NCBI GenBank assembly: GCA_963821925.1
Contig: CAWGFO010000001.1
Coordinates: 620,001 to 684,000 of the forward strand
Length of the DNA: 64,000 bases
Direction of reading: 5' to 3'
Origin: JAOUEA01 sp963821925
GTDB lineage: Bacteria; Actinomycetota; UBA4738; HRBIN12
Shown: positions 8,335-17,445 of the stretch, one piece after another
Layout of the letters: each line of letters starts with the position of its first letter
Numbering within the stretch: the first letter of the stretch is position 1
The notes under the pieces: generated by a model
Databases searched by the model: none
What the model was told of the DNA's origin: nothing
The model's input: the letters and a program-made list of their open reading frames with translations, nothing else
Position numbers and translations under genes: made by a program

Positions 8335-9408
8335 GTGCAGGACTCGATCCAGCTCGAGGAGCGGCTCCGGGCGGCCGTCGGTGACGATGTCCCGGGGGTC
8401 GCGCTGGTGATCGTCGGTCGTGAGGGTGTCCGCGCCAAGGCGGCCGTCGGCGACGCCGACCTGGCGGGCGCGACCCCCATGACGACCGAGACGGCGATGC
8501 CCTGGTTCTCGATGACGAAGATCGCCACGGCCACCGCCGCGATCCGTCTCGCGGATCGGGACGTGCTCCCACTCGACGAGCCGTTGCTCCCGATGGTGCC
8601 GGCGATGCGGCTGCTGAAGCCGGCGGACCAGGCCTCGCGGATCACCGCGCGTCATCTGCTGCAGCACGCGGGTGGGCTCGCCAACCCGATCCCGGTCTCG
8701 TGGGTCCATCCCGCCGACGCGCCGGGCCCCGACCCCGACTCGTTCCTGCAGCGGCTCCTCGCGAAGCATCCGAAGCTGCGCTTCGAACCCGGCAGCCGTT
8801 CGAGCTATTCGAACCTCGGCACGCTGATCCTGGGTGCGGCGATGGCGCGCGCCTCGGGCTCCCGGTTCGAGGACGTGGCGCGCAAGGAGGTCCTGGAGCC
8901 GGTGGGCATGACGCATACGGACTTCACGTTCGTTGAGGTCGTGCCCGCCGCGACGGGCTACCACCCCGCGCGCAGCCCGATGCGGTTCCTGCTGCCACGC
9001 TGGGTTCGGGGCGAGACGCAGGGCCGTTGGCTCGAGCTTCGGCGCTTCCTCCTCGACGGCGCGGCCTACGGTGGGCTGGTCGGCACGGCCGACGATGCCG
9101 CGCGGTTCCTGCGGATGCACCTGAGCGACGGTGAGCTCGACGGCGTGCGCGTGATCCCGACCGACGCCGCCACCGAGATGCGCCGGGTCACCCTCGACGG
9201 CAAGCGGGTCGACCTGGGGCTGGGATGGTTCCGCCCCGCGGACGCTCGCGACGCCGATCCGCCGTTCGTCGAGCACCTCGGCGGCGGCGCGGGGTTCTTC
9301 GACGTGATCCGTCTGTATCCCACGGCGGGCGTCGGTGCGGCCGTGATGGGGAACGCCACGAAGTTCGACATCGACGCGGTCGCTCGCCTCGCGCTGGCCT
9401 TCGTCTGA
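8335..9408 (+). CDS. Serine hydrolase of the beta-lactamase/class C (EstB-like) family
   Basis: About 357 residues. The class C/serine-hydrolase motifs are all visible: SMTK (catalytic Ser and Lys, about residues 59-62), the Y-x-N motif in RSSYSNLGT and HLGGGAG near the C-terminus replacing the KTG box. There is no signal peptide, so it is probably cytoplasmic and more likely an esterase or peptidase than a true beta-lactamase. GTG 8335 was preferred because GGAGG at 8325-8329 has a normal 5-nt spacing; GTG 8329 in the same frame is an alternative. It ends convergent with the methyltransferase gene. Confidence 0.88.
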   Translation: MQDSIQLEERLRAAVGDDVPGVALVIVGREGVRAKAAVGDADLAGATPMTTETAMPWFSMTKIATATAAIRLADRDVLPLDEPLLPMVPAMRLLKPADQASRITARHLLQHAGGLANPIPVSWVHPADAPGPDPDSFLQRLLAKHPKLRFEPGSRSSYSNLGTLILGAAMARASGSRFEDVARKEVLEPVGMTHTDFTFVEVVPAATGYHPARSPMRFLLPRWVRGETQGRWLELRRFLLDGAAYGGLVGTADDAARFLRMHLSDGELDGVRVIPTDAATEMRRVTLDGKRVDLGLGWFRPADARDADPPFVEHLGGGAGFFDVIRLYPTAGVGAAVMGNATKFDIDAVARLALAFV

Positions 9409-9435
9409 ATCGGACCGGGTCGAGGCCCCGCGCCG

Positions 9436-10170
9436 TCACCCTGCCTTGCGACCGACGATCGCCTTCAGGCCGACCGGAAGCGACTCGTCGCCGAACGCGT
9501 CGCGGACCTCGGCCTCGACGCCGTGTTCCGCGAGCAGCGCCGGCACGGTCGATACGTCGACCATCACGTTGTCGTGGCGCTCGTCGTCTCGCCGGTAGGT
9601 GCCGTCGTCGTTCCTGGTGAACGTGGCCATCTGGCGCACGTACCGGTCGGGTGACGGCACCGAGAACTCGGTCACGAGCGCCCAGTCCTCGCCCACCCAG
9701 CCGACCGGTCGCTGGTCCCGGCGGGCGGCCGCCCACTCGAGGTCGCACAGGTCGATCGCGAGCACGCCGCCGGGCCGCAGCGCCCCGGCGATCGCGACGA
9801 GCGATCGTTCCACGTCGGCCACCTCGTCGAGGTAGCTGAGCGCGTGGCCGACCGACACGATCGCGTCGACCTCGGGGATCGGGTCGTCGGGAAGGGTCAG
9901 CCGTCGGATCTCGTCGGGCTCGCCGGCGTGCGAGCGCGCGAGCTCCAGCATCGCCGGCGAGGCGTCGGTCGCGATCACGCGATGGCCGGCCTCGACCAGG
10001 AACCGCGTGAGCAGCCCGCTCCCACACCCGAGCTCGACGACGAGCCCGCCGCGGACCGGCTCGAGCAGCGCCAGGATCCCCGGCGCGGTGGCCTCCGCGT
10101 GGAAGCCGAACCCGAGATGGTGGATCCGTGCCAGGTCGTCGCGGTAGTACGGCTGGTCCATACGGGGCAT
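9436..10170 (-). CDS. SAM-dependent class I methyltransferase
   Basis: 244 residues with a clear Rossmann-like methyltransferase core. Motif I is VVELGCGSGLLTRFL (about residues 40-54), followed by VIATDASPAMLELAR for the ribose-binding acidic residue and AIVSVGHALSYLDE as motif IV. The substrate cannot be told from sequence; close relatives are annotated as class I methyltransferases of unknown substrate. ATG 10170 and ATG 10161 (MDQPYY) are both possible, and no strong ribosome binding site separates them. Confidence 0.85.
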   Translation of the reverse strand: MPRMDQPYYRDDLARIHHLGFGFHAEATAPGILALLEPVRGGLVVELGCGSGLLTRFLVEAGHRVIATDASPAMLELARSHAGEPDEIRRLTLPDDPIPEVDAIVSVGHALSYLDEVADVERSLVAIAGALRPGGVLAIDLCDLEWAAARRDQRPVGWVGEDWALVTEFSVPSPDRYVRQMATFTRNDDGTYRRDDERHDNVMVDVSTVPALLAEHGVEAEVRDAFGDESLPVGLKAIVGRKAG

Positions 10171-10197
10171 CTTCCCGCACGGCGCGCGACCGGGGCG

Positions 10198-10728
10198 TCA
10201 GCCTTCGAGCGGTTCCCGCCGGGAGGTCCGTCGTGAGGCCAGCTCGTCCGCGCCGTCCAACTCGGGGAGCACGATCAGGGCCTCCTCGATCTGGTCGTAC
10301 CAGTCGGCCTGGTCGAGGACGCGCCGGGCGGCCTCCAGCTCGCGCTGCACCTGGCGGAGCTCCTGCAGCAGGCCGTCACGTCGGCGCTCGAGGTTCACGA
10401 TCTCGGGGTCGAACCGCGAGGGATAGGGCGCTGCCGGCATCGCCGGGATCCCTCGGGAGCCGACGGGCAGCCATCCCTGCTCGAGCTGCGCGTCGACGCG
10501 ACGCTGCAGCCGGCGCCCGTGCAGGATCGAGATCGCGATCGCCCACAGCAGCATCGCGACCACGGCCGCGCCGATCAGGATCCAGATCCCGCCGGGGCTC
10601 CCCGGGTTGCCGAGGGTGGTGCCGAACACGACGATCGACCGACCGTCGGTGCGGGCGCTCTCGGCGATGGCATCCGCCGCGACGACCGTCCAGGCCGTCG
10701 CCAGAGCGACGAACGTGGCACCGATCAT
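10198..10728 (-). CDS. Small membrane protein with C-terminal coiled coil (unknown)
   Basis: 176 residues. A hydrophobic N-terminus (MIGATFVALATAWTVVAADA) may be a signal peptide or membrane helix; a second helix is at about 45-66 (GIWILIGAAVVAMLLWAIAI). A charged region follows with a probable coiled coil (RRRDGLLQELRQVQRELEAA). I do not recognise the family. ATG 10728 was chosen because AAGGAAGGAA lies just upstream and the hydrophobic segment starts immediately. It lies 28 bp beyond the start of the methyltransferase gene in the same direction, so the two may be co-transcribed. Confidence 0.65.
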   Translation of the reverse strand: MIGATFVALATAWTVVAADAIAESARTDGRSIVVFGTTLGNPGSPGGIWILIGAAVVAMLLWAIAISILHGRRLQRRVDAQLEQGWLPVGSRGIPAMPAAPYPSRFDPEIVNLERRRDGLLQELRQVQRELEAARRVLDQADWYDQIEEALIVLPELDGADELASRRTSRREPLEG

Positions 10729-10763
10729 GGTTCGGTTCCTTCCTTGGGGGGAAGGGCCAGACC

Positions 10764-10797
10764 TTCCGAAGTTCCGTCCCGAGGGGCGGGTTCCGAA
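10764..10797. repeat. Repeated TTCCGAA element upstream of the coiled-coil protein
   Basis: TTCCGAA, an odd palindrome (TTC-C-GAA), occurs at 10764-10770 and 10791-10797, 27 bp apart, in the 155-bp gap between the helicase and the small membrane protein. It could be a regulator site or chance. Confidence 0.3.
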
Positions 10798-10883
10798 GGG
10801 TGGCCCAGCGGGGAGTGTGCGGCAATACGGTGAACGCAGCAGGTCGTACGGCCGTCCCGGACGAAAACCTTCAGGGGACCCGA

Positions 10884-13157
10884 TCAGCCCCAGGCGATGC
10901 CGAGGATCGCGGCGAGGAGCGAGGCCGCGCCCGACTTGTCGAGCGGCTCGTTCCCGTTGCCGCACTTGGGCGATTGCACGCACGACGGGCACCCGCGCGG
11001 GCATGGGCACTGGCGGATCGCCTCGAACGTGGCTCGCAGCCAGCGATCGCTCGTGGCGGCGCCCCGCTCGGTGATCCCCGCCCCGCCCGGGTAGCCGTCG
11101 TAGATGAAGATCGTGGTCATCGCCGTGTCGTCGTGCATCGGCGTCGACACCCCGCCGATGTCCCATCGGTCGCACGTGGCCACGAGCGGGAGGAGACCGA
11201 TCGCCGCGTGCTCTGCCGCGTGGATCGCCCCCGGAAGATCCCGCGGGCCGACCGCCGCGCGGTCGAACACCCGCTGCGGGATCGTCCACCAGACGGCCTT
11301 CGTCTCGAGATGCACGGGCGGCAGGGGAAGGGGGATCTCGTCGACGATCTCGTTCGTCGAGACGAGCTTCTTCACATAGCTCACGACCTGGTTCGTCACG
11401 CGCACGGTGCCGAATCGCTGACCGACCTCGCCGATCGAGGACGCCGCCTCGACCTCGCCCACCTCGATGTCGGTCACGTCACGCGCCTGCGTGTAGAAGT
11501 CCGGGTCGGCCTCGCTGACGGCGGCGACCCGGTCGACCAGGTTCAGCTCGCGCACCAGGTACTGCTCGCCCTGGTGGAGGTAGACCGCGCCGGGATGGAG
11601 CGTGGCGTACGCTCGGCGCTCGTCGGCGGTGCCGAGGAGCTCGCCGGTCTCGGCGACCACGATCGTGTAGACATGGCCGCCGCCCGCGCGGACGTCCACC
11701 GCGCGGTGAGGCGACTCCGTGCCGCGCTCGTGCCAGGCGTCGCGCCGCTCGACGAGCTCGCCGCGCTCGGTCATCCGTTCGACCGCGGCGATCGCCGGAG
11801 TTCCGAAGAACGCCAGGTCGGGCTCGCGCAGGGGCAGCTCCCGAGCTGCGCACCGCAGGTGTGGCTCCATCACGTACGGGTTCGTCGGATCGATCACGGC
11901 CGCCTCGGCCGGCTTGTCGAAGAGGTCGTCGGGGTGGTGCACGAGGTACTGATCGAGCGGGTCGTCCTGGGCCACGAGGACGGCGAGGGAGTCGGTGTCG
12001 CGGCGCCCTGCGCGCCCAGCCTGTTGCCACATCGAGGCGCGGGTCCCCGGGTAGCCGACCAGCACGGCGGCATCGAGCGAGCCGATGTCGATCCCCAGCT
12101 CGAGCGCGTTCGTGGAGGCCACGCCCAGGAGCTCCCCATCCGCCAGCTGCTGTTCGAGCTTCCGCCGGTCCTCGGCCAGATAGCCTGCACGGTAGGCCTT
12201 GATGCGGGTCCGCAGCTGGGCGTCCCCCACCGCGCGCCGGGCGAACTCCGCGAGCAGCTCGGCCGCCCGCCGCGACCGTGTGAATCCGATCGTGCGGATC
12301 CCGTCCTCGACGAGCGAGCCCATGATCCCGGACGCCTCGGTCAGGGCGCTCCGGCGCTGCCCGGTTTCCTCATCCAGGATCGGCGGGTTCCACAGGGCGA
12401 AGAGCTTCTCGCCTCGGGGCGAGGCGTCCTCGACGATCTCGTCGACGTCCAGGCCGGTGAGACGCGTCGCGAGCTCACCGGGGTTGCCGACCGTTGCGCT
12501 CGCGAGGCACCAGCGCGGGTCGCCTCCGTAGTGCGCCACCAGACGTCGGAGCCGGCGAAGCACCATCGCCACGTGCGAGCCGAACACGCCCCGACACACG
12601 TGCGCCTCGTCCACCACCACGATCGACAGGCGGAAGAAGAAGTCGGCCCACCGGGCGTGATCGGGCAGGAGCGACAGGTGCAGCATGTCGGGGTTCGTCA
12701 TCACGAGGTTCGCGTTCTTGCGGATCAGCGGCCGCTCGGCCTTCGGCGTGTCGCCGTCGTAGACGGCCGCCTTCACCTCGTGGATCTTCAGCGCCCGGAC
12801 GGCGCGCAACTGGTCCCGCGCGAGTGCCTTCGTGGGATACAGGAACAACGCCGTGGCCTTCGGGATGGTGAGCGCGGCCTCCGCGAATGCGGCGTTGTAC
12901 ACGAGGGTCTTCCCGCTCGCGGTGCCGGTCGCCATGATCAGGTTGCGCCCCGCTCGCAGCGCCTCGAGCCCGCGCGCCTGGTGGGGATAGATGCCCTCGA
13001 TCCCGAGCAGGGCGAGCCGCTGGACCAGGAGCTCAGGAAGGTCGTCGGGGTACGGCTCGGTCAGGGGGGCTCGCGCCGGGAGCTCGCGCACGCCGACGAG
13101 CGAGGGTGCCACCTCGGGATCGGCGGTGAGCTGGTCGAGGAACGCGCGGGGGTCCAC
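10884..13157 (-). CDS. DEAD/DEAH-box helicase with C-terminal Cys cluster (MrfA/DUF1998 family)
   Basis: 757 residues. Motif I is ATGTASGKTLV (about residues 77-87), motif II is DEAH in VVVDEAHVCRG, and the second RecA domain carries LELGIDIG and QQAGRAGRRD (motifs V-VI). The C-terminal domain ends with a four-cysteine cluster, PCPRGCPSCVQSPKCG. That layout defines the COG1205 family that includes Bacillus subtilis MrfA, a 3'-5' helicase for mitomycin-C repair whose cysteines bind zinc. A role in DNA-lesion repair is therefore likely, presumably with a nuclease encoded elsewhere (MrfB is not seen here). The start is the first ATG of the frame. Confidence 0.9.
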   Translation of the reverse strand: MDPRAFLDQLTADPEVAPSLVGVRELPARAPLTEPYPDDLPELLVQRLALLGIEGIYPHQARGLEALRAGRNLIMATGTASGKTLVYNAAFAEAALTIPKATALFLYPTKALARDQLRAVRALKIHEVKAAVYDGDTPKAERPLIRKNANLVMTNPDMLHLSLLPDHARWADFFFRLSIVVVDEAHVCRGVFGSHVAMVLRRLRRLVAHYGGDPRWCLASATVGNPGELATRLTGLDVDEIVEDASPRGEKLFALWNPPILDEETGQRRSALTEASGIMGSLVEDGIRTIGFTRSRRAAELLAEFARRAVGDAQLRTRIKAYRAGYLAEDRRKLEQQLADGELLGVASTNALELGIDIGSLDAAVLVGYPGTRASMWQQAGRAGRRDTDSLAVLVAQDDPLDQYLVHHPDDLFDKPAEAAVIDPTNPYVMEPHLRCAARELPLREPDLAFFGTPAIAAVERMTERGELVERRDAWHERGTESPHRAVDVRAGGGHVYTIVVAETGELLGTADERRAYATLHPGAVYLHQGEQYLVRELNLVDRVAAVSEADPDFYTQARDVTDIEVGEVEAASSIGEVGQRFGTVRVTNQVVSYVKKLVSTNEIVDEIPLPLPPVHLETKAVWWTIPQRVFDRAAVGPRDLPGAIHAAEHAAIGLLPLVATCDRWDIGGVSTPMHDDTAMTTIFIYDGYPGGAGITERGAATSDRWLRATFEAIRQCPCPRGCPSCVQSPKCGNGNEPLDKSGAASLLAAILGIAWG

Positions 13158-13199
13158 GCCGCCCAGGCTACCGGCATGCCGGGACGCGACCGGCGGGAC

Positions 13200-14561
13200 T
13201 CAGCTCTGCGACGCGACCCGCTCGTCCACGGCTCGCTCTCCGGCCAGCTCGTCGTACGAGGCTCTGAACCCATCGTGGAACAGGTGCCGGAGTCGGCCGC
13301 GATCGACGACGAACACCCACGTTCCGAGCACGAGGTACACGATGCCGACGCCGATCCGCTCGACCGCCTGCATCGACTCGGGGACGATCGCCCCGAGGAT
13401 GAACTGGATCCAGAAGAGCCCGAACAGGAAGCCCGCTTCGCGCAGGGACATCGAGAGGCTCGAGATCACAGCTACCGCGAAGAACGACTGCGCCGCAGTA
13501 AGGAAGAGCTCTTCGCGCTGCATCGCATCGAGCGGCAGGCCGTGGAGCGTTCCCGACGAGATCGCGAACACGATCGGCAGCGTGCCGACGAGGAGCGTCC
13601 ACTGGTTCACCTTCGAGGAGACGAGGGTCCCGAGCGCCGCGTTCGAGTTCAGGCGCCAGGCGTAGAGGCCGGCCACGAGCAGCTCGGGCGCCTCGGAGGC
13701 GAGCGGCGCGATCCACTGCACCAACAGGAACTCGCTCACCCCGAAGGTCTCGCCGGCGGCCACAAGGGCCTCGGCGAACGACTCGGCGCTCAGCAGGATC
13801 ACGGCGGCCGCCACGACGAACATCGTGATGATCGCCGCGCGGCGCTTCGTGTCGCCGAACGTCCCCAGGTAGCGGGCGGGGCCCACGAGATGCGGTTCTT
13901 CGGCCGGTGCCCGCGAGACGCGGATCGTGTACAGCACGAAGATCGTGACGAGCACGGCCGCGTCCACCAGCGTGATCGAGTGCTTCAGTGGGAGCGAGAG
14001 CGAGTAGATGGTCGCGACGGCCAGGTACGAGATCTCGATCGAGTGCTCGCGGTCGAGCACCACGCCGGCCCAGCGCGGCCCCCCTTTGCGGAGCTTCCCG
14101 GTCTTCCGCAGCCGGTAGAAGGTCACGAAGACGACCATCGTCCAGCCGATGCCGATCAACAGCCGGTTCGCGCCGGTCATGTTCGCGAGCGCGAGCGAGC
14201 ACGGTGACTCGGTGCCGCCGTCGATCGGGAGGCAGGCTGCGCCGGTCGCCGCGAACGACTGCCCGCCCTTCCACGCGAACACGAAGTCGACCGCGTACTC
14301 GGGGAGCACCGCGATCAGCGCGAGGATCGCGATCGCGAGTCCGGCGGAGATGTCGAGCTGGGCGACCTCGGCCGCCCACGAGAGCAGGAAGGCCGCACCG
14401 ACGATCGCGAGCCCGAAGATCAGGGCCGCGAAGGCGTGCTCGAGATCGGGATGGACGAGCTGGTAGCCGACCGCGGGCAGCGTGATCGCGACGGCCAGGG
14501 CGATCGAGACGCGGGCGCGGGCGGGGCGGACGTCGGAGGCGTCGGGGCGGGAGCCGGACAT
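13200..14561 (-). CDS. CaCA-family Na+/Ca2+ (cation/proton) exchanger, first of a divergent pair
   Basis: 453 residues with 10-11 predicted helices in two homologous halves. The alpha-1 region contains IAILALIAVLPEYAVDFVF, with the conserved acidic residue of the ion-binding site. Alpha-2 contains WIAPLASEAPELLVAGLYAW. These are the signature repeats of the Ca2+:cation antiporter superfamily. ATG 14561 is preferred over an upstream start at 14960, because TAGGCT (-10) lies 8 nt before it and the membrane region begins soon after. It is divergent from a second CaCA gene and probably exports Ca2+ or another cation against Na+ or H+. Confidence 0.85.
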   Translation of the reverse strand: MSGSRPDASDVRPARARVSIALAVAITLPAVGYQLVHPDLEHAFAALIFGLAIVGAAFLLSWAAEVAQLDISAGLAIAILALIAVLPEYAVDFVFAWKGGQSFAATGAACLPIDGGTESPCSLALANMTGANRLLIGIGWTMVVFVTFYRLRKTGKLRKGGPRWAGVVLDREHSIEISYLAVATIYSLSLPLKHSITLVDAAVLVTIFVLYTIRVSRAPAEEPHLVGPARYLGTFGDTKRRAAIITMFVVAAAVILLSAESFAEALVAAGETFGVSEFLLVQWIAPLASEAPELLVAGLYAWRLNSNAALGTLVSSKVNQWTLLVGTLPIVFAISSGTLHGLPLDAMQREELFLTAAQSFFAVAVISSLSMSLREAGFLFGLFWIQFILGAIVPESMQAVERIGVGIVYLVLGTWVFVVDRGRLRHLFHDGFRASYDELAGERAVDERVASQS

Positions 14562-14569
14562 CGCGGGGG

Positions 14570-14575
14570 AGCCTA
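14570..14575 (-). promoter_or_regulatory. -10 element (TAGGCT) of the leftward CaCA gene
   Basis: On the minus strand TAGGCT ends 8 nt before ATG 14561, giving a leaderless or nearly leaderless transcript. Confidence 0.55.
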
Positions 14576-14659
14576 TCATCGCCCTCCCCGCGCGCCGGGC
14601 CGCCGGGTCCGGCGCGCGGATCACGGCCCCCGTCCCGTACGGGCGGCTTCCTCCGCTGG

Positions 14660-14665
14660 GACAAT
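14660..14665 (+). promoter_or_regulatory. -10-like element (GACAAT) of the rightward CaCA gene
   Basis: GACAAT matches four of six TATAAT positions and ends 8 nt before ATG 14674. No ribosome binding site is visible. Confidence 0.4.
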
Positions 14666-14673
14666 GCGCGTCG

Positions 14674-15711
14674 ATGGCCGTCCTGTCGCTCCTCGTCTCC
14701 CTCGTCGTGATCCTCAGCGGCGCCGAGCTCTTCACGAACGGTGTCGAGTGGATCGGCGAGGGCTTCGGCCTGTCCGAGGGCGCGGTCGGATCGGTGCTCG
14801 CGGCCGTCGGCACGGCCCTCCCTGAGACCCTGCTGCCGCTCGTCGCGATCCTGTCGGGACACGCGGCCGGCGAGGAGATCGGGACGGGCGCGATCCTGGG
14901 GGCGCCCTTCATGCTCACGACCCTCGCGATGGTCGTGGTGGCGACCGCGGTCCTGGTCACCGCCCGGGGCGGCCGGAGGCCGCTCGACCTCGAGATCGAC
15001 CGGGGGGTGATCCGGCAGGACCTCGGCTACTTCCTCGTGATGTACGCCCTCGCGGTCGTGGCCGGGCTGATCCCCGTCAAGACGCTGCACGTCGGGCTCG
15101 CGATCGTGCTGGTCGTCGGCTACGGCTACTACGTCAAGCGCCACTTCACGAGCCCGGGTGAGGAGGACCTCGAGGCCGAGGCCGCGACCGAGATCAAGGA
15201 TCTCTACCTGTGGGCGTGGTGGGGGCGGCTCCGCACGGGCCTGGCCGCCTGGACGGCCGACCGAAGCGCGATCCTGCCGTTCGTGCAGGTGGCCCTTGCG
15301 CTCGGCCTGATCGTGGGCGGAGCGAAGCTGTTCATCGGGGCGGTGGACACGATCGGCACGTCGCTCGGGGTGTCGCCGCTCGCGTTCTCGCTGCTCGTGG
15401 CGCCGATCGCGACCGAGCTCCCGGAGAAGTTCAACAGCGTGCTCTGGATCCGCCGCCGCAAGGACACGCTCGCGATGGGCAACATGACCGGCGCGATGGT
15501 GTTCCAGTCGTCGTTCCCCGTCACGATCGGCCTGCTGCTGACCCCGTGGGAGCTCGACGGGTTCGCGCTGGCCGCGGCCCTGGTGGCGCTGGCCGCGGGC
15601 GGGGTGCTCTGGCTCACGCTGCGGATCAGAGGTCGCCTCTCGGCGCCGCTGCTGCTCTTCCAGGGCGTGTTCTACGTGGGTTACGTCGCCTACGTGATCA
15701 CGAAGGTCTGA
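14674..15711 (+). CDS. CaCA-family cation exchanger, second of a divergent pair
   Basis: 345 residues, about 10 helices. The first repeat reads GSVLAAVGTALPETLLPLVA with the conserved acidic residue in LPETL. The second reads LVAPIATELPEKFNSVLW with the matching ELPEK. A charged cytoplasmic loop (KRHFTSPGEEDLEAEAATE) separates the halves. It is shorter than the divergent paralogue and belongs to a different CaCA branch, so the pair is unlikely to be a recent duplication. The substrate could be Ca2+ or another cation. ATG 14674 was chosen over upstream in-frame starts because the first helix begins there and a -10-like element precedes it. Confidence 0.82.
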   Translation: MAVLSLLVSLVVILSGAELFTNGVEWIGEGFGLSEGAVGSVLAAVGTALPETLLPLVAILSGHAAGEEIGTGAILGAPFMLTTLAMVVVATAVLVTARGGRRPLDLEIDRGVIRQDLGYFLVMYALAVVAGLIPVKTLHVGLAIVLVVGYGYYVKRHFTSPGEEDLEAEAATEIKDLYLWAWWGRLRTGLAAWTADRSAILPFVQVALALGLIVGGAKLFIGAVDTIGTSLGVSPLAFSLLVAPIATELPEKFNSVLWIRRRKDTLAMGNMTGAMVFQSSFPVTIGLLLTPWELDGFALAAALVALAAGGVLWLTLRIRGRLSAPLLLFQGVFYVGYVAYVITKV

Positions 15712-15716
15712 AGGCC

Positions 15717-15731
15717 CGGCCCGCGAGGCCG
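15717..15731. terminator. Weak hairpin between convergent genes
   Basis: CGGCC at 15717-15721 and GGCCG at 15727-15731 form a 5-bp stem with a 5-nt loop in the 38-bp gap between the CaCA and LCP genes. Short, so only a possible terminator. Confidence 0.3.
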
Positions 15732-15749
15732 TGCGGACCGGAAGCGCTG

Positions 15750-16691
15750 CTACTCGTTCGCGGTGGGGCTCGGCGGGACGTTCTTCTTGCCCACGACCGC
15801 GTCGGTCTTGGCATCGGTGAAGATCGCCTTCGCACGCGCCGTATCGAGCACGACCACCGAGAGGCTGCCGACCATCTGTGCGGATCCGGGGAGCACGAGG
15901 TTCTGGACCTTCGCGACCGGGAGACGCGAGGCCGTGTATGCGAGGTCGATCACCTCGTTCAGGGAGAGCGTCAGGTCGGTGTTGCGCATGCCGGCGCCGA
16001 TCCACGTGAACAGGCTCGATTGATCGGCCTTGTACTCCTTCTGGAACTGGGCGAGCGCCGCCAGGAAGAGCCGCCCCCCGTTCTCCTGGCGTCCGAAGTC
16101 ACCCTGCTGCAGGTCGTGGCGCGTGCGCGCGAAGGCGAGCGCGTCCCGGCCCGAGAGCTCCTGCACCCCAGGCTGGAAGTCGGCCCGGGCGTAGCTGTCG
16201 CTCATCGCGAAGGGCACGTCCATCGTGAGGCCGCCGATGTCGTCGATCATGTCGGTGAAGCCCCAGAACGTCGTGATCGCCCAGTAGTCGATCTTGAAGC
16301 CGCCGAGCTGCTCGACCGTCTTCACGAGGAGCTCGGGCCCGCCGTAGAACAGGGACGAGTTGATCTTGCCCGTGCCGTGGCCCTCGATCGGCACGTACGA
16401 GTCGCGCGGCACGCCGATCATCGAGGCCTTGTGGGTGGCCGGGTCGATGAAGATCACGTGCAGCGAGTCGGCGAGCGAGTGGAGCACGTCCTCGCCGGGA
16501 CGGGCGCCGCTCCCCACCGCGAGGATCGTGATCGGGTCCTTCCCGTCGAGGGTGGGCGTGTACCCCGCGTGCGCCTTCCCGACGATGATCCCGGACTGGG
16601 CGGTCGCCGCGGTGCCGCCGCCGATCGCGCCCAAGGTGCTGCCCGCCACCCAGACGGCGAGCGCGAGGATCCCGATCCCGAGCCGCTTCAT
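15750..16691 (-). CDS. LytR-CpsA-Psr (LCP) family protein
   Basis: 313 residues with an N-terminal signal/anchor (MKRLGIGILALAVWVAGSTL), then an LCP domain at about residues 50-270. Key residues of LCP ligases are present: the Arg/Asp pair in MIGVPRDSYV, then GKINSSLFYGG, and the second arginine cluster in FARTRHDLQQGDFGRQEN. LCP enzymes transfer undecaprenyl-linked glycopolymers to peptidoglycan outside the membrane, so this is probably a cell-wall glycopolymer ligase. Its ATG overlaps the stop of the preceding gene (TGATG), so the two are translationally coupled. Confidence 0.88.
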   Translation of the reverse strand: MKRLGIGILALAVWVAGSTLGAIGGGTAATAQSGIIVGKAHAGYTPTLDGKDPITILAVGSGARPGEDVLHSLADSLHVIFIDPATHKASMIGVPRDSYVPIEGHGTGKINSSLFYGGPELLVKTVEQLGGFKIDYWAITTFWGFTDMIDDIGGLTMDVPFAMSDSYARADFQPGVQELSGRDALAFARTRHDLQQGDFGRQENGGRLFLAALAQFQKEYKADQSSLFTWIGAGMRNTDLTLSLNEVIDLAYTASRLPVAKVQNLVLPGSAQMVGSLSVVVLDTARAKAIFTDAKTDAVVGKKNVPPSPTANE

Positions 16692-17390
16692 CAGGAGGCC
16701 TCCTCGGTGGGCGACGCGGTCGAGCTCGCGGGGGCCTTCTCCGTGTCGGCCCGGCGCACCGAGAACGACACGACCTTCCACTCGCCGTCCACCTTGCGGA
16801 ACACGTACTGCCCCTTGCTCTTGAACATGTAGACGGAGCCACCGCCCGTGCCCTTGGCCTGGAAGTTGACGGTGCCGGCGACGGCGGCCGGCTTGCCGAG
16901 CGGATCGAGGAGCACCTCGAGCTTCAACGTGCTCGGCTGGGGGACGATCGCGTCGAGCTCGGTGACGCCCTCGCCGGCCGTGAGCACCTTCGCCTGCTTC
17001 GTCGCGGCGTCCTGCGCCGACGGCGCGAAGAAGTCGTTCACGCTCTCGTAGTTCGCCTCGGTCCAGTTCGCGGGCTCGAGGAAGGCGGCGACGTAGAGGT
17101 CGTGCAGCTCCGTGGCGACCTGCTCGGCGGCGGGCTTGGCGGCCGCGTGCGCCTTCGCCTCGTCCACGGTGGCCTCGGGATCGATCTGCGCGGTCGTCTC
17201 GACCGTGGGCTTCGAGACCTGGAACGCGAACTCGGGCGCCGGCGGGAGGTCGTTGCCGGGGAGGATGCCTCCCGTCGCTTCCGTCGGCCAGGACGACGGC
17301 GCCGATGCCGAGGAGCACGACGAGCGCCACGACACCGGCGATCAAGCAGCGGTGTGCGGCGGGAGGAGGCGGGCGCGTGACGTCCTTCAT
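16691..17390 (-). CDS. Membrane-anchored extracytoplasmic protein of unknown function (one frameshift)
   Basis: About 232 residues after correction. The N-terminus from ATG 17390 reads MKDVTRPPPPAAHRC and then one membrane helix (GVVALVVLLGIGAVVLA). The rest is extracytoplasmic and ends with a region where VFRKVDGEWKVVSFSV resembles small NTF2-like or DUF4878-type folds, though I cannot name the family with confidence. The frame changes near 17270-17290, just after the helix. The interval is 700 nt, one base over a multiple of three, so one extra base fits. It is coupled to the LCP gene, suggesting a shared wall-assembly role, and is divergent from nhaA across a cation-regulon box. Confidence 0.65.
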
Positions 17391-17445
17391 CAGGCAAAGC
17401 GCGACCAGGCTACCAGCGGCCTCTCGTGGAACCGTGGAAGCGCGT

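Noticed and set aside
10128..14207. Long + strand open frame opposite the helicase and CaCA genes
   Set aside because: Low-complexity Arg/Asp/His-rich translation with no domain, antisense to genes with clear motifs.
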